From: Bradyrhizobium sp. CSS354
GTDB lineage: Bacteria > Pseudomonadota > Alphaproteobacteria > Rhizobiales > Xanthobacteraceae
Length of the DNA stretch: 64,000 nucleotides
Assembly: GCF_029051725.1 (NCBI RefSeq)
Contig: NZ_JAACFU010000015.1
Coordinates: 105,846-169,845 of the forward strand
Reading direction: 5' to 3'
Positions within the stretch are counted from its first letter, which is position 1. The number at the start of each line of letters is the position of its first letter. The notes below the pieces were generated by a model that saw nothing but the letters and a program-made list of their open reading frames with translations, had not been told where the DNA came from and made no database searches. Made by a program: the position numbers and the translations under genes. Of the stretch, positions 32,275-41,469 are shown piece after piece.

Positions 32275-32907
32275 TCAGCCCTTCTTCGCGGGCTTGCTCG
32301 GCGTCTGGCTGAACAGCTTCTTGATGTCGTTCAATCCATCCGACAGCCGCGGCCATTCGCAGGAGAACGAGCCCTTGGTGCAGGGCGCGCCCTTCGGCCG
32401 CGGCCGCGCGTCGCCGATGGCGGCCTGTTGGACCTTGGGCCGCTCGACCGGCACCGGCACGCGCTCGACCTCGGTTCGCAACGCGACCCGCTGAAGCTGC
32501 TGCACCTGTTGTTCCTGCTGCTCGCGCTGCTGGCGCGCGGTGGCCTGCGCGGCTTCATTGCTGCGGCGCTGATTGGCGAGATAGGCGGTGTAGGCTTCGT
32601 CGATCTTCTTCTGCTCCTCCGGCGTCGGATTGGGGCCGGCGATGTCGAAGGTGCGGTCCTGGAGGAAGTCGTAATAGGAATACCCGCCGCCTGCCTTGCG
32701 CCGGCCGGCGAATTTGGCGTTGCAGTCGGCAAGCGCAGCCGTCTTCTCGGACTTGGTCGTGGCTTTCTCGGCGGCATCGGCGCAAGCCTCGAAGTCAACA
32801 GGCGCGCGCTTCCACCATTGTGCCTGGGCATGCGACGGCGCCAGCAGGAAAAATCCTGCTGCGGCAACGACAAGCGCCGCACGACGCCATGCAACTAAGT
32901 TCGACAT
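32275..32907 (-). CDS. Exported hypothetical protein with Gln-rich coiled segment
   Basis: 210 residues. A signal peptide ends at SHAQAQ; the mature protein has three cysteines (FEACADAAE, LADCNAKF and the CTKGSFSCEWP tail), a YSYYDFLQDRTFDI segment, and a Gln/Arg-rich stretch (QQREQQEQQVQQLQ) that should form a coiled coil. Related proteins are common in Bradyrhizobium as exported proteins of unknown role. Start ATG 32907. It is divergent from the ligase gene. Confidence 0.72.
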   Translation of the reverse strand: MSNLVAWRRAALVVAAAGFFLLAPSHAQAQWWKRAPVDFEACADAAEKATTKSEKTAALADCNAKFAGRRKAGGGYSYYDFLQDRTFDIAGPNPTPEEQKKIDEAYTAYLANQRRSNEAAQATARQQREQQEQQVQQLQRVALRTEVERVPVPVERPKVQQAAIGDARPRPKGAPCTKGSFSCEWPRLSDGLNDIKKLFSQTPSKPAKKG

Positions 32908-33115
32908 TCTACGAGAGCATTCCTTGCAAAACTCAACCCGAACTGAGTCAGGCTGATTTTTGCCCCTTTATGGCCGGCTTGTCACCCATGGAACTCGGGA
33001 ATTTCATGGCTGCGATGCTGACATTTTTTGCTTGACGTGGCGCGGGAGTCACAGCGTCACTTCATCCTGCGCTCGCCTCGTCGGCGACGCCAAGAAAACG
33101 AAGTGGAAACGCCTG

Positions 33116-34633
33116 ATGCTGCTGCCCCTGTCCGACGTGCCGCGCTGGTACGCCGAGCGCAAACCGCAAGGCACGATCGCCGTCCGTCACGGGCAGGATA
33201 CGCTGACATGGGACGCGCTCGAACGCGGCGCCAACCGGCGCGCGCGGGCATTTGCGGCCAAGGGCGTCAAGCCCGGCGACTTCGTCGCGATCGGTTTGCC
33301 CAATGGCAATGCGTTCTTCGAGACTTCCTTTGCGGTGTGGAAATGCGGGGCGACGCCGACCTCGCTGTCATGGCGGCTGCCGCGCGGCGAAGCCGCCGCG
33401 GTGCTCGACATCCTGAAGCCGGCGCTGGTGGTCGGCGGCGAAGCCGACTGGAACGCACCGAACCGTCTGCCCGCGGATTTCGTGCCGGAAGGATTTTCGG
33501 ACGAGCCGCTCACCGCGCCGGTGGCGCGTTATTGGAAGGCGATGACCAGCGGCGGTTCGACCGGCCGCCCGAAGGTGATCCTCGATCACCAGCCGGCAGT
33601 GATCGACACGGTCGCTGCGCCGCCGCTCAACATTCCCTTCGGGGTCTCGCTGCTCAATCCCGGTCCGCTCTATCACAACGCGCCGTTCATCGTGTCGCAT
33701 TACGCGCTGTTCACCGGCGGCCAGCTCACCGGCCTCGTCAAGTTCGACGCCGAGGAGGCGCTGCGGCAAATTGCACGCGAGCGCGTGCAATGGGTCAATT
33801 TCGTGCCCACCATGATGCACCGGATCTGGGCGCTGCCGGAGCACGTCCGCAACGCCTATGATGTGTCGAGCCTGCAGACCGTCTTCCACATGGCCGCTCC
33901 GATGCCACCCTGGCTGAAGGAGAACTGGATCGCCTGGCTCGGGCCCGAGCGGATCTGGGAGCTCTATGGCGGCACCGAGAGACAAGGCTCCTGCATCATC
34001 TCCGGCACGGAATGGCTGACGCACAAGGGCTCGGTCGGCAAGATCGGCGAGATGGCGCGCTTGCGCATCATCGGCGAGGACGGCAACGACGTCGCGCCGG
34101 GCGAGAGCGGCGAGATCTATTTCCTCAACAATGACGGCAAGGATGCCACCTATCACTATCTCGGCGCCGAGCCGAAGCGCCGCGCCGACGGCTGGGAATC
34201 GCTCGGCGATATCGGCAGGCTGGATGCGGACGGCTACCTTTATCTGGGTGACCGCCTCGCCGACATGGTGCTGCGCGGCGGCGCCAACATCTATCCCGCC
34301 GAGGTCGAAGCTGCCGTCTCCGCCTGTCCGGGCGTGCGCTCCTGCGTGGTGGTGGGATTGCCTGATCCGGAATTGGGCCAGCGCGTGCACGCCATCATCG
34401 AGCCGGAGGGCGATGCGGACGGCCAGGCCATCGCCGACGGCATGGCGGATTTCCTGAAAGACCGGCTCAGCCGCTACAAGCATCCTGAGAGCTTCGAGCT
34501 CGTCACTGCCCCGCCGCGCGACGATTCCGGTAAAGTTCGCCGCACCCTGTTGCGCGACGAGCGCGCGGCGTGGATGAAGGAGGGGCGCGCCTTCCGGATT
34601 TTGCCCGCGAAGGCGCGGGCGCACGCCGATTAA
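33116..34633 (+). CDS. AMP-dependent acyl-CoA synthetase/ligase
   Basis: 505 residues from ATG 33116. It has the AMP-binding signature TSGGSTGRPKVI, the LYGGTERQG adenine motif, LGDIGRLDADGYLYLGDR and the C-terminal KHPESFELV ... GKVRRTLLRD lysine region. It activates a carboxylic acid to its CoA thioester; the class includes fatty-acid, bile-acid and crotonobetaine ligases, and the substrate is not evident. The frame is open to 32960, but the family begins at LLPLSDVPRWYAERKP. It is followed 26 bp later by an RraA-like gene. Confidence 0.9.
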   Translation: MLLPLSDVPRWYAERKPQGTIAVRHGQDTLTWDALERGANRRARAFAAKGVKPGDFVAIGLPNGNAFFETSFAVWKCGATPTSLSWRLPRGEAAAVLDILKPALVVGGEADWNAPNRLPADFVPEGFSDEPLTAPVARYWKAMTSGGSTGRPKVILDHQPAVIDTVAAPPLNIPFGVSLLNPGPLYHNAPFIVSHYALFTGGQLTGLVKFDAEEALRQIARERVQWVNFVPTMMHRIWALPEHVRNAYDVSSLQTVFHMAAPMPPWLKENWIAWLGPERIWELYGGTERQGSCIISGTEWLTHKGSVGKIGEMARLRIIGEDGNDVAPGESGEIYFLNNDGKDATYHYLGAEPKRRADGWESLGDIGRLDADGYLYLGDRLADMVLRGGANIYPAEVEAAVSACPGVRSCVVVGLPDPELGQRVHAIIEPEGDADGQAIADGMADFLKDRLSRYKHPESFELVTAPPRDDSGKVRRTLLRDERAAWMKEGRAFRILPAKARAHAD

Positions 34634-34659
34634 GAGAATTCACGGGAAGGACTGAGATT

Positions 34660-35298
34660 ATGACCATCACCATCGCTGCGAACGCTGTGCCGAAGCCGCC
34701 GGCCGAGATCATCGAGGGCTTTCGCGGTGCGCCGACCTCGGTCATTTCGGACAATCTCGGCCGGCTGCCGGGCGCCGTGGGACTCAAGCCCTATCATCGC
34801 GGCGCCAAGCTGGTGGGCACGGCCTTCACGGTCCGCACTCGTCCCGGCGACAATCTCGCCATCCACCGCGCGCTCGAGCTGGTGGGCCCCGGCGACGTCA
34901 TCGTGGTCGATGGCGGCGGCGATGAGACCCGCGCGCTCGTCGGCGAGATCATGAAGAACATCGCGCAGTGGCGCAAAGCCGAAGGCTACGTCATCGACGG
35001 CGCGATCCGCGACGTAGCGGCGTTCGCGGCCGATGATTTTCCATGTTATGCCCGCGCAGTGATCCACCGCGGCCCCTACAAGAACGGCCCCGGCGAGATC
35101 AACGTGCCTGTGACCATCGGCGGCAGCGTGATCTCGCCCGGCGACATCGTCGTCGGCGACGAGGACGGCGTAGTGTCGTTTGCCGCCGCAGGCGCTGCAG
35201 CGCTGCTGGACGCCGTGCGCGCCCAGGTCGCGCGCGAGGAGGAGACGCTGAAGGCGATCCGTGAGGGCCGTTATCAGGGCTCCTATGGCAAATCCTGA
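34660..35298 (+). CDS. RraA/HMG-aldolase family protein
   Basis: 212 residues from ATG 34660 with GGGAAGG upstream. It shares the RraA-like/4-hydroxy-4-methyl-2-oxoglutarate aldolase fold: TSVISDNLGRLPG, GTAFTVRTRPGDN, GDVIVVDGGGDETRALVGEIM and YVIDGAIRDV with the Arg-Asp pair that binds the divalent metal and substrate in the aldolases. The PGDIVVGDEDGVV segment is also conserved. Catabolic neighbours (ligase, cupin, Bug-type binding protein) favour an aldolase or decarboxylase role over RNase E regulation. Confidence 0.88.
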   Translation: MTITIAANAVPKPPAEIIEGFRGAPTSVISDNLGRLPGAVGLKPYHRGAKLVGTAFTVRTRPGDNLAIHRALELVGPGDVIVVDGGGDETRALVGEIMKNIAQWRKAEGYVIDGAIRDVAAFAADDFPCYARAVIHRGPYKNGPGEINVPVTIGGSVISPGDIVVGDEDGVVSFAAAGAAALLDAVRAQVAREEETLKAIREGRYQGSYGKS

Positions 35299-35435
35299 AC
35301 AGCGCGAGGCTTAGGTCAAAGCAATGGTCGAATCGATCGCACGTCGACGTTGGCCATTGCCTCTTTCGAAAGTGATTTCACAACTTTGTTTCGGTCAGAC
35401 TTCCTTCGTGCTTTTTGCTGCTGGGGATACTTCAA

Positions 35436-36359
35436 GTGACGAGGAATTACGCGATCGTCCTGCCTAGCTTCTTCGTTCTGTTGGTCTCTGGAAGCAACGA
35501 GGTTGGTTCGCAGAACATGCCGCCTTTTGGCTCCGGCCGCGGGGCAGCGCCCATTTTCAATCGCGATCGCGTCACTGATAGTCATCTGGCAGTCAAGGCC
35601 GCTTCGACGGATACAGAGCGACGACTAACTGAAGGGGTTTACGCAAAAGCCAACGGTCTCCCTCCAGGTGAGGTGGAAAAGCGCTTTGCGGCAAGTGGAG
35701 TCCTGCGATGTCCTGGTGGAGATAGCAGCGCTCAAGTGACTGGTGCGCGCGACGTGATTACCACGGCGGCTCACGCATTTCGGGACCTTTGCAAACCCCA
35801 TACGTCACCTGACAAATGTATATTCGAGTACTATCTCGGAGCCGAGAGGCGTGCCATTCCTTTGTCAGCGACCCTATGGATGGGCACATGCGTTGAGAGT
35901 GCGCCCAAGGCGATTGTCAGCGACTGGGCAGTCGCAAAGCTCGTGTCTGCCGCGGAAGTGACGCCTTACGAGATCAATGAACGAACTGAAAGTGTGGTCG
36001 AGCTGGAGCGTGTCCTGGCGGTTGTCGGTTACGACATCGAAGCCACGGGAAAAAGGGACAGGTACGGCCCCTTCAACAAGACGATTCAGGAGTGCCAGAT
36101 ACGCGACGTAAGGGACTGGTCGATATTCGAAACGAGCTGCGAGTTCACAGTAGGGGCATCAGGTAGCGCTTTGTTTCGTCTGTTGGACGGTCGAACGACT
36201 CTGTTCGGCGTCCTCAATGGAGACTATCACGACAAAGAATATTGCCCACGAGGCAGCTGCGAGTTCAAGAGCCGGCATTGGTCGAGCGTGTATGTTACCG
36301 TGAAGGGTGAGTTCAAGGACCGCCTTCTGGCCGCCGTGAGCCAGTCTGCTGCAAAATAA
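35436..36359 (+). CDS. Exported trypsin-like serine protease, A/T-rich
   Basis: 307 residues from GTG 35436 (GGGGA 8 bases upstream); a TTG at 35415 is the longer alternative. A weak N-terminal signal (IVLPSFFVLLVSGS) precedes a trypsin-like fold: His in ITTAAHAFRD, Asp in VSDWAVAKL and Ser in TVGASGSALF, in the order expected for S1-type peptidases. Two cysteine pairs are likely. Base composition is visibly lower in GC than the flanking catabolic genes and codon choice is less biased, suggesting a later insertion between the RraA-like and cupin genes. The substrate is unknown. Confidence 0.75.
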   Translation: MTRNYAIVLPSFFVLLVSGSNEVGSQNMPPFGSGRGAAPIFNRDRVTDSHLAVKAASTDTERRLTEGVYAKANGLPPGEVEKRFAASGVLRCPGGDSSAQVTGARDVITTAAHAFRDLCKPHTSPDKCIFEYYLGAERRAIPLSATLWMGTCVESAPKAIVSDWAVAKLVSAAEVTPYEINERTESVVELERVLAVVGYDIEATGKRDRYGPFNKTIQECQIRDVRDWSIFETSCEFTVGASGSALFRLLDGRTTLFGVLNGDYHDKEYCPRGSCEFKSRHWSSVYVTVKGEFKDRLLAAVSQSAAK

Positions 36360-36378
36360 AGCGTAAAGGGAGGATGGC

Positions 36379-36750
36379 GTGAGCCAGAAGGACGAATTCC
36401 ATAATCTCGACGATACCGCCGACGGGCTGTTTCGCGAGCTCGCGGCAGGAGTGACCACGCGCATCTTCTCCGGCGAGCACGCCATGCTGTCGGTGGTGAC
36501 GCTGGCGCCGCATGCGCAGGGCACGCTGCATCATCATCCCGAGGAGCAATGGGGCGTGTTGCTCGACGGCTCCGCCATCCGCGTCCAGGGCGATGAGGAG
36601 ATTGCGGTGAAGAAGGGCGACTTCTGGCGGACGCCGGGTAATGTGCCGCACACCATGCGCGCCGGGCCCGACGGCGCCCGCGTGCTGGACATCTTCAGTC
36701 CGCCGCGGCCAGAATACAGAAAAGCGGGATCCGGTTTCGGAACGACTTAA
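36379..36750 (+). CDS. Small cupin-domain protein
   Basis: 123 residues from GTG 36379 with GGGAGGA upstream. A single cupin barrel: motif 1 is PHAQGTLHHHPEEQWGVLLDG (His-His-Glu metal set) and motif 2 is GDFWRTPGNVPHTMRAG (second His). Such single-domain cupins can act as isomerases, dioxygenases or binding proteins; the reaction here is not readable. It is 46 bp before the Bug-type binding protein gene and probably co-transcribed with it. Confidence 0.85.
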   Translation: MSQKDEFHNLDDTADGLFRELAAGVTTRIFSGEHAMLSVVTLAPHAQGTLHHHPEEQWGVLLDGSAIRVQGDEEIAVKKGDFWRTPGNVPHTMRAGPDGARVLDIFSPPRPEYRKAGSGFGTT

Positions 36751-36796
36751 AGCGCCAAGAGCAAAAGCAGAGCGCGAGAAAACAGGGAGGGATAAC

Positions 36797-37753
36797 ATGA
36801 CGATCACACGACGCACGCTGCTGGCAGCGCCGGCTATTCTCGCAATGACGCCGGCGTTGGCGCAGGCTTCAAAAATCACGCTGGTGGTGCCGTTTCCGCC
36901 GGGCGGATCGACCGATGCGATGGCGCGGCTGCTCCAGAGCCATCTGCAGGCCAAGCTCAACCGCATCGTCATTGTCGAGAACAAGTCGGGCGCGGCCGGC
37001 GCGCTGGGCGCGGCGCAGGTCGCCAAGAGCCCGCCTGATGGCTCGACGTTCCTGGTCACCTTCGATTCCCACGCGGTGATCCCCTCCATCCTCGACAAGC
37101 CGCCCGTCGATGTCGAGCGCGAGCTGATGCCGGTGTTGCTGGTCGGCACCGCGCCATATGTGATCGCGGCCGGTGCGGGCCGTCCCTACAAGAGCTTCGC
37201 CGACGTGGTGGCTGCCTGCAAGGTGACGCCCGGCGCGGTGAAATATGCCTCCGTCGGCATCGGCACGCTCGGCCATCTCGCCATGACCGTGCTCGGCAAC
37301 AAGGCGGGCGTCGAGATCATGCACGTGCCCTATCGCGGCGGCGGCCCCGCGATGAACGACGTGCTCGGCGGCCATGTCGATCTGATCGCGGGATCGGCGG
37401 CCCTGGTCGCAGCCCAGCTCGGCACCAACATGCTGCGTCCGATCCTGCAGCTCGGCCGCGAGCGGCTGCCCGGCCTGCCGGATACGCCGACCGCGATCGA
37501 GGCGGGCTTCCCGGATTTCGAGACGCTGGCCTGGTGGGGCATCTTCGCGCCCACGGGCACGCCGCCGGACATCGTCGCAGGCCTCGCGACGGCGTCCAAG
37601 GAGATCCTGAGCGAGCCCGCCACCGCCGCCCAGCTCAAGGAGACGCAGCAGATGACGCTGCTGCTCGAGGACGCTCCCGCCTTCAAGACCTTCTTCGACA
37701 AGCAGGTCGCCACTTGGGGCAAGGTGGTGAAGGACAACAATATCCGGGCGTGA
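36797..37753 (+). CDS. Tripartite tricarboxylate transporter-type substrate-binding protein (Bug/TctC family)
   Basis: 318 residues from ATG 36797, ribosome site AGGGAGG. A Tat/Sec-like signal (MTITRRTLLAAPAILAMTPALA) is followed by the Bug-fold sequence ITLVVPFPPGGSTDAMARLL, IVENKSGAAGALG and MHVPYRGGGPAMNDVLGGHVD. Such proteins bind carboxylates for TctAB-type secondary transporters; no tctA/tctB is adjacent. It likely captures the acid that the upstream ligase/RraA/cupin genes process. Confidence 0.92.
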   Translation: MTITRRTLLAAPAILAMTPALAQASKITLVVPFPPGGSTDAMARLLQSHLQAKLNRIVIVENKSGAAGALGAAQVAKSPPDGSTFLVTFDSHAVIPSILDKPPVDVERELMPVLLVGTAPYVIAAGAGRPYKSFADVVAACKVTPGAVKYASVGIGTLGHLAMTVLGNKAGVEIMHVPYRGGGPAMNDVLGGHVDLIAGSAALVAAQLGTNMLRPILQLGRERLPGLPDTPTAIEAGFPDFETLAWWGIFAPTGTPPDIVAGLATASKEILSEPATAAQLKETQQMTLLLEDAPAFKTFFDKQVATWGKVVKDNNIRA

Positions 37754-37763
37754 GATGACCGGC

Positions 37764-37793
37764 AGCCCTCCGCATTGAGCAATGCGGAGGGCT
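37764..37793 (+). terminator. Hairpin terminator after the Bug-type gene
   Basis: A perfect 13-bp stem, AGCCCTCCGCATT (37764-37776) with AATGCGGAGGGCT (37781-37793) and loop GAGC, 10 bp after the stop. The U tract is very short (TT), so termination efficiency is uncertain. Confidence 0.6.
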
Positions 37794-37850
37794 TCCGATC
37801 CCGCCTCCGCTTTGATATGAAGCCCCGGTAACCCGCTCTGCGGGTTCCGC

Positions 37851-37927
37851 GGTCCCGTAGCTCAGCCGGATAGAGCGACGGTTTCCTAAACCGTAGGTCG
37901 GAAGTTCGAGTCTTCCCGGGATCGCCA
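37851..37927 (+). tRNA. tRNA-Arg (anticodon CCT)
   Basis: 77 bases including an encoded CCA end. Acceptor GGTCCCG pairs with CGGGATC; D arm GCTC...GAGC; anticodon stem ACGGT/ACCGT with loop TTCCTAA giving anticodon CCT (reads AGG); T arm with GTTCGAGTC. All arms close. Confidence 0.96.
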
Positions 37928-38045
37928 GTTTTTCAGTGAGCTAAGCGCCGCGACGGCCAGCGGTGCTGGTAGCCCCTCCAATTGCTTTCTATCGTGACGT
38001 GTGCCGATCGCCGGCTAGTATACGGCGGGTGCAGGGGGCGTTCGC

Positions 38046-38768
38046 ATGGCGGATTCGTGGTTCTACGCGGAAGGTGGGCAGAAACGCGGTCCGATGCCGA
38101 TATCGGAGCTCCTTCCGCTACTGGCTCGCATCGCAGATTCACCGCGCGTGCTGGTCCGGCGGGAGGGCTGGGAGAGCTGGAAGCCGGTCGCGGAGGTGCG
38201 TGAGATCACGGAGCACCTCTTTCGAACGCAGTCGTCGATGCCGGCACTGCCGCCGGTCGACGCCACGCGGGAGCCGTCCGTTCCCGCAGAAGACGCTGCT
38301 GCCTTCAAGGACGTCCAACCCGAGATGACCGGTATCAGCGGTTGGCTCGCGCTACTCGCGTTCGGCCAAGTGATGGGCATTCTGCGCCTGATCTTCAACG
38401 TCGGACAATACGTGCAGTCGATCACCGACGAAATCTGGACTTACTTTCCGACGGTGATCTGGAGCGAAATGCTGATAAATGCCGCCATGATAGGCTTCTC
38501 GATCTGGACAACGGTGCTCCTGTTCAGACACTCCCACAGATTTCCCGCCTTTTTCATCGTGCAAATGATCTGCGCTGTGCTGATGCCGCTCGTCGATCTC
38601 TTCTGCGTCGCATCGGTTTTTTCCGCCGCGCTGAACCGACCTTTCAGCGATTTTTTCATCATTGAAATGCGACAGATCGGACAAACGGTTGTCGGTGTGA
38701 TGAGTGCCGCGGTTTGGATAACGTACGTGCTTCGCTCCCGCAGAGTCGCGAATACGTTCACGAAATAA
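38046..38768 (+). CDS. Membrane protein with GYF_2 (DUF4339) and DUF2569-like domains
   Basis: 240 residues from ATG 38046. The first 50 residues (ADSWFYAEGGQKRGPMPISELLPLLA ... VRREGWESWKPV) are a GYF_2 domain, a peptide-binding or scaffolding module. A linker leads to four membrane helices starting GISGWLALLAFGQVMGILRLI, which match DUF2569. Function unknown. It lies just after the tRNA-Arg gene, and the helices use more A/T-rich codons than neighbours, so it may be part of a small tRNA-linked insertion. Confidence 0.82.
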   Translation: MADSWFYAEGGQKRGPMPISELLPLLARIADSPRVLVRREGWESWKPVAEVREITEHLFRTQSSMPALPPVDATREPSVPAEDAAAFKDVQPEMTGISGWLALLAFGQVMGILRLIFNVGQYVQSITDEIWTYFPTVIWSEMLINAAMIGFSIWTTVLLFRHSHRFPAFFIVQMICAVLMPLVDLFCVASVFSAALNRPFSDFFIIEMRQIGQTVVGVMSAAVWITYVLRSRRVANTFTK

Positions 38769-39014
38769 GCCGCGTTTGTGGTCCGCGTTGCGTGGGGCCT
38801 GATCCCGACCGCGATGCTGAGCTCGATGTTCGGCCGCATGATGCCGGATGCATTGGAGCGGCTGAAGGATCAGGCGCCGCGCGCGGATCGCAAGTCCAAC
38901 GGGCACGGACCGCGGCCGATTTGCTTCGGCGGCGCGAAAATTGCTACAGGGGTGACCAGGCTGGAACTCTGCCTTCCTGGTTTGTTTCCCGCCTCGCTGC
39001 CATATCCGGAGACG

Positions 39015-40157
39015 ATGATGCCCTTCGACTTGATCCTGCGCGGCGGCCGTGTGGTCGATCCGTCCCAGAAGCTCGATGCCGTGACCGATGTCGCCTTTGC
39101 GGGCGGCAAGGTCGCCGCGATCGGCGCCGGGCTCAAGGCTGATCCGGGCACTGACGTGCGCGACGTCTCGCAGTTCATCGTGACGCCGGGATTGATCGAT
39201 CTCCACACCCATGTCTATTGGGGCGGCACGTCGCTCGGCATCGATGCCGAGGAATTCTGCCGCCTCTCCGGCGTCACCACCGCGGTCGATACCGGCAGCG
39301 CGGGGCCTGGCAATTTCGCGGGCTTCCGCAAGCATGTGATCGAGCCGAGCCAGGTCCGCATTCTTGCTTATCTGCACGTCTCGCATGCCGGCATCTTCGG
39401 CTTCTCGCACCGGATCATGGTCGGCGAGAGCGAGGAGCTGCGGCTGATGAATCCGATCGAGGCGGCCAAGGTGGCCGACGCCAACCGCGACCTCATTGTC
39501 GGCATCAAGGTGCGCGTGGGCTTGCACTCCTCGGGCACGTCGGGCGTCGTGCCGCTCGACATCGCGCTCGAGGTTGCGAACGAAGTCGGCATGCCCCTGA
39601 TGGCGCATATCGACCATCCGCCGCCGAGCTACGAGGAGGTGCTGGCGCGCCTGCGCCCCGGCGACGTGCTAACCCATGCGTTCCGTCCCTTCCCCAACAC
39701 GCCCGCGACCGCGCAGGGCACGGTGAAGCGGGCGGTGCTCGACGCCCGCGAGCGCGGCGTGCTGTTCGACATCGGCCACGGCAAGGGCTCGTTCGCGTTC
39801 AAGACCGCGCGTGCGATGCTCGCCAACGGCTTCTATCCGGACACCATCTCGTCCGACATTCATCAACTGTGCATCGACGGCCCGGCCTTCGACCAGGTGA
39901 CGACCCTGTCGAAATTCCTGTGCATGGGCATGCCGCTGTCCGACGTCATCGCAACCTCGACCGTCAACGCCGCGATAGCGCTGCGGCGCCCCGAACTCGG
40001 CAGCCTCAAGCCGGGCAGCGTGGGCGACGCCACGCTGATCTCGGTGAGGGAAGGCCAGTTCGACTATGAGGACGTCGTCGGCGAGCACCTGATCGGCGAT
40101 CGCAAGATCGTCTCCGAGGGCGTCGTGATCGGCGGCCGCTGGTGGCATCCGAATTGA
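39015..40157 (+). CDS. Amidohydrolase/deacetylase-family metallohydrolase
   Basis: 380 residues from ATG 39015 (a second ATG at 39018 has better spacing from GGAG). It shows the amidohydrolase beta-sandwich start LILRGGRVVDPSQKLD, the metal motif LIDLHTHVYWG, a likely metal Lys in VGIKVRVG, His in LMAHIDHPP, and the Asp in TISSDIHQLCIDGP. Members are annotated as dihydroorotase-like, D-aminoacylase-like or deacetylase; the reaction is hydrolysis of an amide or cyclic imide. The frame is open to 38778 but the added sequence shows no family pattern. It is the last plus-strand gene before a convergent acyl-CoA dehydrogenase. Confidence 0.9.
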   Translation: MMPFDLILRGGRVVDPSQKLDAVTDVAFAGGKVAAIGAGLKADPGTDVRDVSQFIVTPGLIDLHTHVYWGGTSLGIDAEEFCRLSGVTTAVDTGSAGPGNFAGFRKHVIEPSQVRILAYLHVSHAGIFGFSHRIMVGESEELRLMNPIEAAKVADANRDLIVGIKVRVGLHSSGTSGVVPLDIALEVANEVGMPLMAHIDHPPPSYEEVLARLRPGDVLTHAFRPFPNTPATAQGTVKRAVLDARERGVLFDIGHGKGSFAFKTARAMLANGFYPDTISSDIHQLCIDGPAFDQVTTLSKFLCMGMPLSDVIATSTVNAAIALRRPELGSLKPGSVGDATLISVREGQFDYEDVVGEHLIGDRKIVSEGVVIGGRWWHPN

Positions 40158-40197
40158 GCGGCAGGCCGCTCACGCCGACCTGATTACAGCGGCTTGA

Positions 40198-41343
40198 TTA
40201 CAGCGACCTCGCGATCAACAGCTTCATGATCTCGTTCGTGCCGCCATAGATCTTCTGGATGCGGGAATCAATGAAGATGCGCGAGATCGGATATTCCTGC
40301 ATGTAGCCGTAGCCGCCGAACAGCTGGAGGCATTCGTCGGCGGTCTCGACCTGCTTCTCCGAGCACCAATATTTCGCCATCGATGCCGTGACGGTGTCCA
40401 GGTCCTTGGCGACCAGCCGCTCGATGCACCAGTCGACGAAGACGCGCGCGATCATCGCTTCGGTCTTGCGCTCGGCGAGCTTGAAGGCGGTGTTCTGGAA
40501 ATCCATCAGCGGTTTGCCGAACGCCTTCCGCTCCTTGGTGTAGTCGACGGTGAGCTTTATCGCGCGCTCCATCGCGGCGACCGCGCCGACCGCGAGCGCG
40601 AGGCGCTCCTGCGGCAGTTGCTGCATCAGCTGCACGAAGCCCTGGCCTTCCTCGCCGCCGAGCAAATTTTCCGGCGGGACCGGGACGTTGTCGAAGAACA
40701 GCTCGGACGTGTCGGAGGCATGCAGGCCGATCTTGTCGAGGTTGCGCCCGCGCTTGTAGCCGTCGGCGCCCGCGGTCTCGACCACGATCAGTGAAATGCC
40801 CTTGGCGCCGACATCGCCAGTGCGTGCGACCACGATGACGAGATCGGCGGCCTGGCCGTTGGTGATGAAAGTCTTTTGTCCGTTGATGACGTAGGAATTG
40901 CCCTGCTTCCTGGCGGTGGTCTTGACGGCCTGCAAATCCGAGCCGGTGCCGGGCTCGGTCATGGCGATGGCGCCGACCATCTCGCCCGAGGCCATCTTCG
41001 GCAGCCAGCGCTTCCTCTGCTCCTCGGAGCCGTAATTGAGGATGTAGTGCGCGACGATGGCGCTGTGGACGGAAACGCCGGTCGTCAGCTCCGGCACCGT
41101 GCTTTCGAGGTCATCGAGCACGGCGGCATCATAGGCGAAGGTCGCGCCCAGCCCGCCATATTCCTCCGGCACGCTCGCCAGCAGCGCGCCCATCTCGCCG
41201 AGCCCGCGCCAGGCAAAGCGGTCGACCATCTTCTGCTCGCGCCATTTTTCGGCATGCGGGGCCAGATCCTTGGCAAGATACTTCCGGAACTGGTCGCGGA
41301 AGATTTCGAGCTCTTCGGTCATCCAGGAGGAACGGTAGGACAT
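40198..41343 (-). CDS. Acyl-CoA dehydrogenase
   Basis: 381 residues from ATG 41343, the usual length. FAD-binding motifs AIAMTEPGTGSDLQAVKTTA and VINGQKTFITNGQAAD are present, with VDYTKERKAFGKPLMDFQNT, LQLFGGYGYMQEYP and IQKIYGGTNEIM at the C-terminus. Gly in YGGT replaces the MCAD-type catalytic Glu, so the base is probably in the alternative helix position used by long-chain and isovaleryl-CoA dehydrogenases. It is a single gene divergent from the alpha/beta hydrolase. Confidence 0.93.
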   Translation of the reverse strand: MSYRSSWMTEELEIFRDQFRKYLAKDLAPHAEKWREQKMVDRFAWRGLGEMGALLASVPEEYGGLGATFAYDAAVLDDLESTVPELTTGVSVHSAIVAHYILNYGSEEQRKRWLPKMASGEMVGAIAMTEPGTGSDLQAVKTTARKQGNSYVINGQKTFITNGQAADLVIVVARTGDVGAKGISLIVVETAGADGYKRGRNLDKIGLHASDTSELFFDNVPVPPENLLGGEEGQGFVQLMQQLPQERLALAVGAVAAMERAIKLTVDYTKERKAFGKPLMDFQNTAFKLAERKTEAMIARVFVDWCIERLVAKDLDTVTASMAKYWCSEKQVETADECLQLFGGYGYMQEYPISRIFIDSRIQKIYGGTNEIMKLLIARSL

Positions 41344-41469
41344 GGTCACCTCGGTCAATGCGGCGTTCCGGCTTGGTAGGCCAGGGTTTGGCGGCAATTA
41401 TTGTGTTTTCAGGCTGCGCCGGTGACGCTACCAAGGCGGCCGGAGCAGCGTCTATCGGGATCGTTGATT

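Noticed and set aside
37851..37927. tRNA-Arg as an active island attachment site
   Set aside because: No duplicate of the tRNA 3' end and no integrase gene were found in the window.
38778..39014. An 79-residue N-terminal extension of the amidohydrolase
   Set aside because: Family similarity and the ribosome site start at 39015-39018; the extension looks like intergenic sequence.
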